Assembly (NCBI GenBank): GCA_025454635.1
Contig: JALOOB010000005.1
Location: 1 to 32,309, forward strand
Direction: 5' to 3'
From: Anaerolineae bacterium
Lineage (GTDB): Bacteria > Chloroflexota > Anaerolineae > CG2-30-64-16
Length of the DNA: 32,309 nt
Shown: one piece after another, positions 14,847 to 22,129 of the stretch
Layout of the letters: every line of letters begins with the position of its first letter
Position numbering within the stretch: the stretch's first letter is position 1
The notes under the pieces: model-generated
Told to the model about the DNA's origin: nothing
What the model saw: only the letters and a program-made list of their open reading frames with translations
Databases searched by the model: none
Translations under genes and position numbers: made by a program

Positions 14847-16889
14847 TTAGCTTAGCCGCGGATTCCCCATCGCCCGCGCTCGAATCCGGTACATATCCAA
14901 CCCGTCCGACTGCTGCTCGACGACCACCTGCGGGTTGTCCGCGCCCGAGCGCAGCGCGCCGCCGAGCGCGCGCTCGCGCGCCAGCGTCGTCGCGCGCGCG
15001 AGCGCAGGCGCGAGGTCGTCGACCTCCGCGCGCTCTTCGCCGGTCTGGACGTAATAGCCCAGCACCTCCAGCCCGATCTCGTTGAGCCGGGGATAGACAA
15101 GCACCTCTTCGCTCACCATTACGCTGCCGGCCACCGCGCCCACCGCGTTCGCCACCTCGTGGTGCGTTGGGAGAATCAGGTCAGTGCGCAGCGCGGCCGC
15201 GACCGGCCCGAGGAACAACCCCGCGGGCGCGCCGATGCCGATGATCGGCACTTTGAGCCGGATTTCGGGCTGCAAGTAGGGGTGCGATCCGTAGAGGCTG
15301 TGGTGGAAGAACCACGGCGCGAACGAGGCATCGCGCTCCGGGTCGACCGCGCCCGGTGGGTCGAGCTTCTTGCCGCTGAGGAACGTGATGATGGCGTGCG
15401 CGGCCATCTCGGTGACGCGCTGCCAGACGCGCGCGCAGACCGCGCCGGGATCGGACCCCCGGCCGCCACCGGGCGCGGGGACGTGGTGGCTGAACACTTC
15501 GAGCGCCAGCCCGGCCGATTCGACATCCCACGGCGCGTGCGAGCCCTGGACGTGCATCAGGTCCGTTGGGGTCAGACCGGCTTTGCCGATGATTTCCTGC
15601 CGGTGCAATTCGGCCGCGTCCAACTGCCCCACGTGGAGGGCTTTGAGCCGCTTCAGCAGCTCCGGCACCGGCTGCGGCCCGTCGCGCAGCGCGTCGATCA
15701 GGGCGATCTGGCGGTTGCTCGCGTCCGCCAGAAAGCTCTGCGGCGGCTCGCGCAGGAGATGCCAGTACTCCAACCAGTCGGGCGAAGCCTGTGACCATTG
15801 CCGCCGGACGAGGGCGTGGAGCCGCTTCGCCACGTCCGGGTGCTCCGCGGCGAGGTGGGCCAGGGGCAGAACGCGCTCGGGGCCGATGGCGAGCTGCCCG
15901 TCCCGCGCGAGGGTGATGTGGCTGTCGCCGCCGAGCGCGATGGAGAGCAGGTTCGCGGCTTGCACCGCGGTCTTATACTCGCCCGCAGGGCCGCCGACGG
16001 ACGCGCCCTCGGCCGAGATGCGCACCTGCCCGCCTTCGATCAGGGCAAGATCGGTTGTCGTGCCTCCCACATCGACGACGAGCGCATCCTCAAGGTGCGA
16101 CAGGAAGCGGCCGCCGATGGCCGACGCGGCCGGGCCGGAGTGGATGGTCTCCACCGGCGTGCGCGCGGCGAACTCGTCGCTCATCAGCGTGCCATCCCCG
16201 CGCACGACCATGAGCGGCGCGACGATGCCCCGACGCTCCATCGCTCGGCGCACGGCGATGATGAAGTCTTGCAGGACGGCCAGCAGGGATGCGTTGAGCG
16301 CGGCCGTCGTTGCGCGCTCGACCGAGCCGAGCCGGGTCGAAAGCTGGTGGCCGAGCACGACGGGGAGGTCGCACACGCGGGCAATCGCGGTGTACGCGCG
16401 CTGCTCGTGCTCCGGGTTAAGCGGGCTGAAATAGCTGGAGACCGCGATCGCGTCGACATGGTCCTTGATCTTGAGGACCTGCGCGAGGATGCCGGCCAGG
16501 TCCAACTCCGCCTTCTCCCGGCCGTACAGGTCGTGGCCGCCGGCGAAATAGAAGTAGTGCGGCGTTGCGAAGCGGGCTTGCAGCTTGAAGTTGGCGATCA
16601 GTTCCGGGTCGTAGCCGATGAGGAAGAGGGCGACGCGCTTACCCTTACCTTCCGCGATCGCGTTCGTTGCGAGGGTGGTGGAAACCGACACCATCGAGAT
16701 CGCGGCGGGGTCTTCGATCCTGATGCCGTCGATGACGTTGTCGATGCCGATGGCAAAGTCCCGCTTGGTGGTGAGGCTCTTGCGGGTGGCGAGGACCTTG
16801 CGCGCATGGTAGGCCAGGAGGACGCCGTCGGTGTACGTGCCGCCGGTGTCGATGCCGAGGACCAGGCTATCGTGATTAACGGTCGACAA
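14847..16889 (-). CDS. hydantoinase/oxoprolinase (HyuA-like) ASKHA-fold ATPase, stand-alone
   Basis: 680 residues. The N-terminal phosphate-binding motif VLGIDTGGTYTDGVLL and the second one, ALVVDVGGTTTDLALIEGG, together with STTLATNAIAEGKG and PVETIHSGPAASAIGG, are hallmarks of the hydantoinase A / 5-oxoprolinase family (ASKHA ATPases). The usual partner subunit HyuB is absent. The gene lies directly behind corrinoid proteins and MttB-family genes. Known corrinoid activators (RamA) are also ASKHA proteins but carry an N-terminal ferredoxin domain; none is seen here and cysteines are few. Plausible roles are ATP-driven corrinoid maintenance or a hydrolase acting on a cyclic amide; neither can be decided from the sequence. 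The start is TTG 16889, with AAGGGG 7 bases upstream. It is transcribed after the methyltransferase at 16989. Confidence 0.85.
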   Translation of the reverse strand: MSTVNHDSLVLGIDTGGTYTDGVLLAYHARKVLATRKSLTTKRDFAIGIDNVIDGIRIEDPAAISMVSVSTTLATNAIAEGKGKRVALFLIGYDPELIANFKLQARFATPHYFYFAGGHDLYGREKAELDLAGILAQVLKIKDHVDAIAVSSYFSPLNPEHEQRAYTAIARVCDLPVVLGHQLSTRLGSVERATTAALNASLLAVLQDFIIAVRRAMERRGIVAPLMVVRGDGTLMSDEFAARTPVETIHSGPAASAIGGRFLSHLEDALVVDVGGTTTDLALIEGGQVRISAEGASVGGPAGEYKTAVQAANLLSIALGGDSHITLARDGQLAIGPERVLPLAHLAAEHPDVAKRLHALVRRQWSQASPDWLEYWHLLREPPQSFLADASNRQIALIDALRDGPQPVPELLKRLKALHVGQLDAAELHRQEIIGKAGLTPTDLMHVQGSHAPWDVESAGLALEVFSHHVPAPGGGRGSDPGAVCARVWQRVTEMAAHAIITFLSGKKLDPPGAVDPERDASFAPWFFHHSLYGSHPYLQPEIRLKVPIIGIGAPAGLFLGPVAAALRTDLILPTHHEVANAVGAVAGSVMVSEEVLVYPRLNEIGLEVLGYYVQTGEERAEVDDLAPALARATTLARERALGGALRSGADNPQVVVEQQSDGLDMYRIRARAMGNPRLS

Positions 16890-16903
16890 GGGATTGCCCC
16901 TTT

Positions 16904-16985
16904 CCGGTTCAGAATTGAAGATTGAAGATCGAAGATGACCGGCGCGCCGCTAATCTTCAATCTTCAATCTTCTATCTGTAACCGG
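16904..16985. repeat. long imperfect inverted repeat between MttB-family and HyuA-like genes
   Basis: Two 20-base arms, 16917-16936 and 16953-16972, pair with a single mismatch. They are built from the unit GAAGATT in tandem. The 16-base loop contains the palindrome GGCGCGCC. Outer sequences CCGGTT and AACCGG extend the symmetry with a bulge, for a total of about 80 bases. It could act as an mRNA-processing hairpin, a partial terminator, or a small mobile palindromic repeat. Confidence 0.65.
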
Positions 16986-16988
16986 TTC

Positions 16989-18506
16989 TCAGACGAACAT
17001 CTGCACGTCGAGTTCTTCGTCCTTGTGCCGCGCATCCGCGAGCTCGCAGATGCGGCGGAGCTCCTGGTACATCTTCGGCTCGAGCAGCGGCGCGGCGTCC
17101 GCCTCGAGGATTTCGACCATGCGCTCCTGCACGCGCTGCTGGTAGTCCTTGCAGCCGCTCGTCTCCCAGTCGGCGTACACCTGCCGGTCAGTCAGGGCAG
17201 AGCGCCAGTTTTCCGTCTTGAAGCGGTTGTAGGTGTGGTCGTGGCCGAGGAAGTGGCCGCCGGGGCCGACCTGATCGAGCACGTCCAGCGCCTGCGTGTC
17301 CGCGTTGACCGGGATGCCGCGTAGGATCCGCTTCGTCCGGCTGATGATCTCATCCGACGCAACGAGCATGTGCGGGCTGCTGCACAACCCCTGCTCGATG
17401 TAGCCGATATCGTGGATCATGTTGCCGCCGATCATTGCGGCCGTGCTGATATTGATCGCGGCTTCCATGCAGGCCTGCTCGTCGAAGCATTTCGCGTCCG
17501 AGCAGCCGGCCGTCTCATACTCGGGCACGCGCATCCACTTCGTGATCTCGGTGTAGCCCGCGCTGAGCAGCGCCATTTCCGGCGAACCATACGGGTACAC
17601 CGCGGTCTGCATGTCCATCGCGGACATGAGGCCGCCGATGATGACCTGGCAGCCGGGCTTGCGAAGCTGGCTCAGCACGATGCCGAACAGGCTCTCGGTG
17701 AGCGCCTGCACCATCAGGCCGGCGAGGGTCGCGGGCGCAGTCGCGCCGGCGAGCGGGCACGGCGTGTAGACAATGGGGATGTCGTTGTCCGCGCAGAAGA
17801 GCAGCTTCTGGATGACTTCCTCGGAATGGCTCAACGGGGAAACCGGCTCGTTGTAGAGCGAGAAGCAGGGCGCCTTCTTCCACTCTTCCTTGCCGCCCAG
17901 CCGGATATAGGCCATTTCGAGCTGGTCCTTGAGGCCCTCGATGTCGACCGCGGTGATGTTGATGGGCTTGTTCGTCGCCTCCAGCATGGCAAGGTATTGC
18001 CAGCGGTCGTAGGTGCCGACCGCGGTGTCCTGCGTGATGCCAAGCGACATGAAGAAGTCGACGTTCGGCAGCGCCTCGGCCAGCTTGGCGAGGTTCCTGA
18101 CGTCCTTGTAGGTGGCGCGGCGGCGGACCTGGGTGTAGGGGTCGATGGTGAAAGGCGTGTCGGAGCCAGTGCCGAAGTACATCGTGTTCTTGTACAGGTC
18201 CATGTTGTACTTCCGCTTGCCGTCCCCGTCGGGGGTGCCGATCACGCGGATGCGCTGCGGAAGGGTGGCGCGGGCCTTGTCGACCATCCACGATGGCATC
18301 TTCACGAGCGCGCTGTCGGCCTGGACGTCCTCGACCACCGCGCCGCCCTGGTGGGCCAGGTCCCAACCCTCTTTGTCGTAGACGCGGACGCCGGTCTCGG
18401 AGAGGACCGCGAGCGCCGCGTAGTAGATCGCCTCGATCTGGTTCTCGGTCAACACCTGCATCGTCGGCGTCATGTTGACCGTGTAGTTGTTCTTGCGTAC
18501 TTGCAT
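16989..18506 (-). CDS. MttB-family (non-pyrrolysine) corrinoid-dependent methyltransferase 1
   Basis: 505 residues, full length for the trimethylamine methyltransferase superfamily. Typical segments are YFGTGSDTPFTID, EPVSPLSHSEE, YTPCPLAGATAP, GCSDAKCFDEQACMEA, HDVGYIEQG and GGHFLGHDHTYNRFKTENW. There is no internal amber codon, so it belongs to the non-Pyl branch. Characterised members of that branch (MtgB, MtpB, MtcB) demethylate glycine betaine, proline betaine or carnitine and pass the methyl group to a corrinoid protein. The substrate here is not predictable by eye. SD GAGGTGAG 6 bases before ATG 18506 supports the start. It is preceded by the DUF1638 and corrinoid-protein genes, which together look like one functional cassette. 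Confidence 0.92.
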   Translation of the reverse strand: MQVRKNNYTVNMTPTMQVLTENQIEAIYYAALAVLSETGVRVYDKEGWDLAHQGGAVVEDVQADSALVKMPSWMVDKARATLPQRIRVIGTPDGDGKRKYNMDLYKNTMYFGTGSDTPFTIDPYTQVRRRATYKDVRNLAKLAEALPNVDFFMSLGITQDTAVGTYDRWQYLAMLEATNKPINITAVDIEGLKDQLEMAYIRLGGKEEWKKAPCFSLYNEPVSPLSHSEEVIQKLLFCADNDIPIVYTPCPLAGATAPATLAGLMVQALTESLFGIVLSQLRKPGCQVIIGGLMSAMDMQTAVYPYGSPEMALLSAGYTEITKWMRVPEYETAGCSDAKCFDEQACMEAAINISTAAMIGGNMIHDIGYIEQGLCSSPHMLVASDEIISRTKRILRGIPVNADTQALDVLDQVGPGGHFLGHDHTYNRFKTENWRSALTDRQVYADWETSGCKDYQQRVQERMVEILEADAAPLLEPKMYQELRRICELADARHKDEELDVQMFV

Positions 18507-18537
18507 CGGTTCTCACCTCGTCAGAAACGCTAGAGGG

Positions 18538-18580
18538 GCCAGCGAAGCTGGCGTTAACGTTAAGGCCGCGGGCCTTAACG
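18538..18580 (-). repeat. two consecutive hairpins spanning the DUF1638 stop codon
   Basis: A small hairpin GCCAGC-GAA-GCTGGC (18538-18552) sits next to a perfect 10-bp stem CGTTAAGGCC / GGCCTTAACG with a 3-base loop (18558-18580). The second stem includes the TAA stop codon of the DUF1638 gene. They lie 30-70 bases upstream of the methyltransferase 1 start and may tune expression between these genes by processing or attenuation. No U-tract is present. Confidence 0.6.
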
Positions 18581-19297
18581 CATGAACATGGCTTGTTCGA
18601 TTTGAGAGCCGGGCGGGATGACGAGATAGTCTGCCGCCATGCCTTCGGGCAGACTGCCCGTGTCGCGCAGGTGGATCGCCGCGCGGATCAGTCCGTCCAC
18701 GTAGTCATCGGAGCCGAGCACTTCCTCGTAGGTCATGCCCCAGCGCTCGCAGAAGCGGGCCACTTCTTGCGCCCGCTCGCGGTATTGCGCCATTTCCTCG
18801 TGGTTGGGCGCGACCAGCGCGATCCGCTTGTAGTGACTGTACTGCTGATCCATCAGCCACATCGCGGTTTGCTCGCCCCAGCGGACCGAGTATTCATTGT
18901 ACTCGCGCAGCGGATCGCTCCCCGATTCCAGCCAGCCCTTCGTGAGATAGTAGGTGCCCGGTTCGGTCTGGAAGCGGCGGATGTAGGACCGGTACGAGCC
19001 GAGCAGGATGGCAATGCAGTCGTCCGTGCGCGGCACGAGCAGCGTGTGTTCGCGCGACTCGATCCCCCGCAAACCGTTGCCGCACAGCCCGTAGCCCAGG
19101 ACGATCAGGCTCGGCGCCTCCACCATGTCGATGGCGGCTTGGACGCCGTCGGTGAGCTTCACGGGCACACGGTGGAGACCGTAATCCAGCACCGTCACCT
19201 CGCGCGCCAGGTCCGCGGGCAGCAGGCGCTCCAGCGCGCTGACGAGCACGCGACACGTAATGATCACCACGGGCGGCGCGAGATGGGTGTCGCTCAT
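18575..19297 (-). CDS. DUF1638 domain protein
   Basis: 240 residues. The N-terminal part PPVVIITCRVLVSALERLLP, the segment IDMVEAPSLIVLGYGLCGNGLRGIES and LLVPRTDDCIAILLGS carry three conserved cysteines in positions typical of DUF1638 (TCR, GLCGNG, DDCI). The later segment EPGTYYLTKGWLESG is also characteristic. No enzymatic role is firmly known for the family. The conserved Cys residues could bind a metal or thiol ligand (inference). It begins 4 bases after the corrinoid-protein stop and is followed by methyltransferase 1, which places it within the demethylation system. Possible roles are corrinoid or methyl-group handling. ATG 19297 is used, since an upstream extension would overlap the corrinoid gene. 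Confidence 0.85.
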   Translation of the reverse strand: MSDTHLAPPVVIITCRVLVSALERLLPADLAREVTVLDYGLHRVPVKLTDGVQAAIDMVEAPSLIVLGYGLCGNGLRGIESREHTLLVPRTDDCIAILLGSYRSYIRRFQTEPGTYYLTKGWLESGSDPLREYNEYSVRWGEQTAMWLMDQQYSHYKRIALVAPNHEEMAQYRERAQEVARFCERWGMTYEEVLGSDDYVDGLIRAAIHLRDTGSLPEGMAADYLVIPPGSQIEQAMFMR

Positions 19298-19301
19298 GCG
19301 T

Positions 19302-19943
19302 CTATGCCGCGCCGACGAACTTCTGCGCCAACTCGGCGCCCGCGGGGGCGTTCGAGCCGTAGCCGTCCGCGCCGATGCGCTTGGCGAACTCGGCATCGAC
19401 CGGCGCGCCGCCGACCATGATCTTGACGCGATCGCGCAGGCCGGCTTCCTCGATAGCCTTGATGGTGTGGCCCATCGCGCGCATCGTGGTGGTGAGCATG
19501 GCGGACATGCCGATCACTTCGGGCTGGTGGTTCTTGATCGCCTCGATGAAGTTCTCCGGCTCCACGTTGAAGCCGATGTCTACTACCTCAAAGCCCGCGC
19601 CCTCGCACATCATGCCGACGAGGTTCTTGCCGATGTCGTGCAAGTCGCCCTTAACGGTGCCGAGCACGACCTTGCCGATCTGCTTGTGGCCGCTGGCGGC
19701 CAGCTCGGGGCGCAAGACGACCATCGCGGCCTGCATCGCCTCCGCGGACATGAGGACTTCCGGCACGAACATGTCGCCCGCGCGGAAGCGCACGCCGACT
19801 TCCTGCATCCCGACGAGCAGGCCGTTTTCCAGGACTTCCTTCGCGGAAGTCCCTTCGGCCAGCGCTTTCTTCACCAGATTTGGCATCTTCTCCGCTTCCC
19901 CTTCGAGGATAGCGGTGGACATCTTTTCGAGTAGTTTGCTCAT
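19302..19943 (-). CDS. methyltransferase corrinoid protein 1 (MtbC-like)
   Basis: 213 residues. A helical cap domain (about 1-85, with VLENGLLVGMQEVGVRFRAGDMFVPEVLMSAEAM) precedes a Rossmann-like B12-binding domain with the lower-ligand motif GDLHDIGKNLV, in which the His coordinates cobalt, and the distal signatures GMSAMLTTTM and VMVGGAPV-like IMVGGAPVD. It shuttles methyl groups between MttB-type enzymes and a second methyltransferase acting on tetrahydrofolate or another acceptor. SD GAGG lies 5 bases before ATG, just after the stop of methyltransferase 2. It is closely similar along its whole length to corrinoid protein 2. Confidence 0.95.
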   Translation of the reverse strand: MSKLLEKMSTAILEGEAEKMPNLVKKALAEGTSAKEVLENGLLVGMQEVGVRFRAGDMFVPEVLMSAEAMQAAMVVLRPELAASGHKQIGKVVLGTVKGDLHDIGKNLVGMMCEGAGFEVVDIGFNVEPENFIEAIKNHQPEVIGMSAMLTTTMRAMGHTIKAIEEAGLRDRVKIMVGGAPVDAEFAKRIGADGYGSNAPAGAELAQKFVGAA

Positions 19944-19951
19944 GGTTGCCT

Positions 19952-21415
19952 CTACTTCTTATCCTTCACGCGATCCTCGGCCTCGGCAAGGACCTTCTCG
20001 ATGACCTGCATGGTTTCGGGCTTCACCTGCGACGGCTTGTGCGTCGCCAGGACGTCGCGGACGCGGGCCACCGTACGCTGCTTCATGGTGAGGCTGCCGC
20101 TGGACTCCCAGTTCTCGAAGTCTTGCCGGTCCAGCAGCTTGGGGTAGAAGTATTCGCTCTTGTAATACTTGCGGGTGTGCGGCTGGCGCAGGTAGTGGTT
20201 GTTCGGCCCGACCTTGTTGATAACGTCGACGGCGAGCGTGTCGTCGTCCACCTCGATGCCGCGGATGATGCGCCGCGAGTAGCCGATAGCCTCATCCATT
20301 GCGCACAGTTGGAAGAGCGAGCCGGTCATCGCGCTCTCAGTGTAGCCGACGTCATGGCAGAGGTCGCCCGAGGTGAGCGCGGAGAAGAAGACCGACATGG
20401 CGCCTTCGATCATGGCCTGTCCGTCGAACGTCTTGGAGTCAGTGCAGCCGCCGGTCTGCCACAGGGGCAGGCCCGCGTAATGCGCCAGCTCGGTGAGGCC
20501 GGCCATGTAGAGCGGCAGTTCGGGCGCGCCGTAGGCGAGGATCATCGTGTTCATGTCCATGGCCGAGAACACGCCGCCCATGAAGAACGGCAGGCCCGGC
20601 TGGAGGGTCTGCGCGAGGGTCAGGCCCATCCACGATTCGGCCGCGCCCATCGTGATGATGCCGGCGCCCGTGATCGGCGCGGTGCCGCCCGCAATGGGGC
20701 ACGGGGTGAAGACGAGGGGCACGCGGTGCGTCGCGGCAAAGATCAGCTTGTCGATGGCCTCGAAGGTGCTGACCAGCGGCGAGAGCGGCTCGCAGTAGTG
20801 GACGTAGTTGGGCCGCTGCTCGAACGCGCGCTGTCCGCCCGCTTCCGCCACCGCGATCTCGTGAATGCCCGCGGAGTCGTACTTGTCATAGGACCAGGCG
20901 ACAATGGGCTTGGAAGTGTTCGGGAACATCCCCGCGAACTCGTAGAGCGCGCCGAGGTCGAAATGGACGTCGCCCACGGTGCCGAGCGACTCGCAGAAGT
21001 CGATGTTCGGCAGCGCGTCGACCAGGCGGGCCACGAGCGGGACGTCCGCCTTCGTGTACGGGCGGCGCTCAAGCGTCTCGGGGTCGATGAAGTGGGTGCA
21101 GGTCGGGCCGGGGCCGAAGTGGGCGCGGCCGGGGCCGATGTGGATATTGTGCTTGGGGTTACCGTCGCGCGCCCACAGTGTGAAGCTGCGCGGGGCCTTG
21201 CGGAGCGCATCCTTGACCATGTAGGAGGGGAGACGCACCCGCTCGCCGTCGACCCAGGCGCCGGCCTTGGCCAGGATGTCGCGCGCCTCTTCGTGCTTCA
21301 CGTCGAGGCCGGTGTACATCAGGAGGTGGAGCACGCCGTTGAACATCTCCTCCAACTGGTCCTGCGAGAAGACGTTAAAGCGGACGCCGGCATTAGCTAC
21401 GTAATTCGTCCTCAT
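19952..21415 (-). CDS. MttB-family (non-pyrrolysine) corrinoid-dependent methyltransferase 2
   Basis: 487 residues with the superfamily pattern: HFGPGPTCTHFID, CEPLSPLVSTFE, FTPCPIAGGTAP, GCTDSKTFDGQAMIEG, HDVGYTESAM, and NNHYLRQPHTRKYYKSEYF near the end. No internal amber codon occurs. The gene does end in TAG, but at the normal family length and with another stop a few codons later, so this is ordinary termination. The SD (GAGG) overlaps the stop of corrinoid protein 2, suggesting translational coupling with it. It probably transfers a methyl group from a quaternary or tertiary amine to that corrinoid protein. The N-terminal substrate region differs clearly from methyltransferase 1, implying a different substrate. 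Confidence 0.92.
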   Translation of the reverse strand: MRTNYVANAGVRFNVFSQDQLEEMFNGVLHLLMYTGLDVKHEEARDILAKAGAWVDGERVRLPSYMVKDALRKAPRSFTLWARDGNPKHNIHIGPGRAHFGPGPTCTHFIDPETLERRPYTKADVPLVARLVDALPNIDFCESLGTVGDVHFDLGALYEFAGMFPNTSKPIVAWSYDKYDSAGIHEIAVAEAGGQRAFEQRPNYVHYCEPLSPLVSTFEAIDKLIFAATHRVPLVFTPCPIAGGTAPITGAGIITMGAAESWMGLTLAQTLQPGLPFFMGGVFSAMDMNTMILAYGAPELPLYMAGLTELAHYAGLPLWQTGGCTDSKTFDGQAMIEGAMSVFFSALTSGDLCHDVGYTESAMTGSLFQLCAMDEAIGYSRRIIRGIEVDDDTLAVDVINKVGPNNHYLRQPHTRKYYKSEYFYPKLLDRQDFENWESSGSLTMKQRTVARVRDVLATHKPSQVKPETMQVIEKVLAEAEDRVKDKK

Positions 21416-21422
21416 GGATACC

Positions 21423-22058
21423 TCACGAAACCAGTTTGCGGGCCAGTTCGGCGGCGGATGCGGCGTTGGGCGCGTATCCGTCGGCGCCGATCTGGTTGGC
21501 GAACTCTTGCGTGACCGGCGCGCCGCCGACGATCACCTTGACGCGGTCGCGCAGCCCGGCCTCTTCGAGCGCCTTGATAGTGTGGCCCATGACGCGCATC
21601 GTCGTCGTCAGCAGGGCGGACATGCCAATCACGTCGGGCTGGTATTCCTTGATCGCCGAGACGAACTGGTCGGGGGTGATGTCCTTGCCCAGGTCCTTCA
21701 CCTCAAACCCGGCGCCTTCGGCCATCATGCCGACCAGGTTCTTGCCGATGTCGTGCAGGTCGCCCTTGACGGTGCCCAGCAGCAGCTTACCCGTGTGCTT
21801 CACCCCGGCTTCAGCCAGGATCGGGCGCAGCAGGTCCATCGACGCCTGCATGGCCTTGGCGGAGCGCAGCACCTCCGGCACGAACATGTTGCCGGCCTTG
21901 AATTCGGCGCCGACGTGATCCATTCCGGCCATTAGTCCCTTGTTGAGAACCTCCTGCGCGGGAATCCCGTCGTCGAGGGCCTCCTCGGTCAGGTCGACGA
22001 TATCTTCCACGTTACCGTCGATAATGGCCTCGGAGAGTTGGACAAGAATTTCGCTCAC
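21423..22058 (-). CDS. methyltransferase corrinoid protein 2 (MtbC-like)
   Basis: 211 residues, with the same two-domain layout as corrinoid protein 1 and the cobalt-ligating motif GDLHDIGKNLVGMM. VIGMSALLTTTMRVMGHTIKALEEAGLRDRVKVIVGGAPVT is nearly identical to its paralogue. The start is GTG 22058 with a full AAAGGAGG 6 bases upstream. It stands directly before methyltransferase 2, and 71 bases after the DAO-type subunit gene, so it is probably co-transcribed with the dehydrogenase genes. The close similarity of the two corrinoid proteins suggests duplication of a corrinoid-methyltransferase cassette. Confidence 0.95.
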   Translation of the reverse strand: MSEILVQLSEAIIDGNVEDIVDLTEEALDDGIPAQEVLNKGLMAGMDHVGAEFKAGNMFVPEVLRSAKAMQASMDLLRPILAEAGVKHTGKLLLGTVKGDLHDIGKNLVGMMAEGAGFEVKDLGKDITPDQFVSAIKEYQPDVIGMSALLTTTMRVMGHTIKALEEAGLRDRVKVIVGGAPVTQEFANQIGADGYAPNAASAAELARKLVS

Positions 22059-22129
22059 CGGTTGCCTCCTTTATGGCGGTTGCCTGACAGTGGGTCGAGA
22101 GCTGTTTGGAGCGGGCGAGCCGCTCGTTC

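Noticed and set aside
17370-18533. Rightward open frame opposite methyltransferase 1
   Set aside because: Antisense shadow of a well-supported gene; no domain features and no SD-supported start.
19952-19954. TAG stop of methyltransferase 2 (and of methyltransferase 3 at 26406) as possible pyrrolysine codons
   Set aside because: Both lie at the normal C-terminal end of the family; after the first, another stop follows within four codons. Pyrrolysine in MttB is internal, and no internal amber was found in any of the four copies.
19946-21514. Long rightward open frame opposite methyltransferase 2
   Set aside because: It is antisense to a clear MttB-family gene, has a skewed Arg/Gly/Asp/Val-rich composition and no recognisable motifs. 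High GC makes such shadow frames common.
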